From Rhodopirellula sp. P2 (lineage in GTDB: Bacteria; Planctomycetota; Planctomycetia; Pirellulales; Pirellulaceae): DNA of 64,000 nucleotides. The position numbers and the translations under genes were made by a program. The notes below the pieces were generated by a model. It saw nothing but the letters and a program-made list of their open reading frames with translations, was not told the origin of the DNA and did no database searches. Positions 63,574-64,000 of the stretch are shown here, piece after piece (the stretch's first letter is position 1; each line of letters begins with the position of its first letter). Location of the stretch: positions 4,941,001 to 5,005,000 of the forward strand of contig NZ_CP118225.1 of assembly GCF_028768465.1 (NCBI RefSeq), written 5' to 3'.

Positions 63574-63823
63574 GTCTAAATCCTTTTCGAATAACCAACG
63601 AACTTTGCATGCCCGCAAAGCCAAACATCGCCCCGATCAAAAATACGACATGGAAACCTGCGGGGCGACGCAATGTCGACGTAATGAACACAGGAACACT
63701 CCCCCCCTGTTGGTTATAACGATCGAATGGCGCATCCGCGCTTCAAACGTAACCTATTGTTCTGAAAGGGCAGACGCATAGACACATCCAACACAGACCA
63801 AGACTTCTTTGGGGCAAAAGACA

Positions 63824-64000
63824 ATGAGACCGATCTACTGGGGGCCGTTCCTATTCGTCATCGTGATCAGTTTGCTGCGTGTGCACGAATCATCACAGGC
63901 GGACCACGTTCTCAAAGAAGACTTTCCAGCTTCGATCGGAGTCTCAATTGCTGGACCTGAATTTGGAACTCACCGTTCCGATTTTTCAAACCTGAATCCA
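63824..64000 (+). CDS. Secreted protein, 5' part only, possibly a glycoside hydrolase
   Basis: The gene starts at ATG 63824 and is cut by the window edge after 59 codons. The N-terminus is a signal peptide (PIYWGPFLFVIVISLLRVHESSQA). The mature part begins DHVLKEDFPASIGVSIAGPEFG. The phrase GVSIAGPEFG resembles the GVNLAGAEFG opening of GH5-type endoglucanases, which hints at a secreted glycoside hydrolase. With so little sequence this is a guess. The GGGGC stretch upstream is a weak ribosome binding site. Confidence 0.5.
   Translation, partial: MRPIYWGPFLFVIVISLLRVHESSQADHVLKEDFPASIGVSIAGPEFGTHRSDFSNLNP

Overview
The window looks like chromosomal DNA of a Rhodopirellula-type planctomycete (Pirellulaceae). 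The reasons are family content rather than a database match: two sulfatases with a CxPxR maturation motif, a DUF1559 pilin-like protein, two secreted proteins that pair an N-terminal LEPR-XLL-like segment with a C-terminal dockerin, a giant gene encoding about 6000 residues, a membrane-anchored Ser/Thr kinase, and GC-rich palindromic intergenic repeats.

Region 1 (1-2628) is an IS91-family element: a tyrosine recombinase gene overlapping a Zn-ribbon HUH-type transposase gene, followed by a hairpin-bearing right end. Region 2 (2629-8860) is an integron gene-cassette array. I find eleven attC-like sites. Eight of them (attC1-attC8) share a strict architecture with two extrahelical bases, and almost every cassette begins with a GTTNNNN box that is the reverse complement of the box at its own end. 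The cassettes encode mostly unknown small proteins: an HNH-like protein, a secreted protein, a lipoprotein, small soluble proteins and membrane proteins. No integron integrase is visible, so the array is either the distal part of an integron whose intI lies to the left, or an integrase-less cluster (CALIN). The IS91-like element ends exactly on the outer box of one attC, and a decayed relative ends at the same point of a second attC.

Region 3 (8860-36800) holds ordinary planctomycete genes: a sensor Ser/Thr kinase, a sulfatase, an S41 protease, transaldolase, two tandem RND/MMPL-type exporters, a second sulfatase, an AONS/BioF-type enzyme, a CAU-anticodon tRNA, an RsuA/RluB-type pseudouridine synthase, a TPR protein, a Pro/Ala-rich DUF11-like secreted protein, a DUF1559 protein, an unknown protein and a di-haem peroxidase. 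Several families of palindromic repeats fill the gaps.

Region 4 (37100-64000) starts with dnaE and a small Gly-Lys-tailed secreted protein. It continues with an 18-kb gene for a multidomain surface protein (PPC-like, right-handed-repeat-like, GEVED and dockerin modules), a dockerin-bearing metalloprotease-like protein, a FixJ-like response regulator on the minus strand, and the 5' end of a secreted, possibly glycoside-hydrolase-like protein cut by the window edge.
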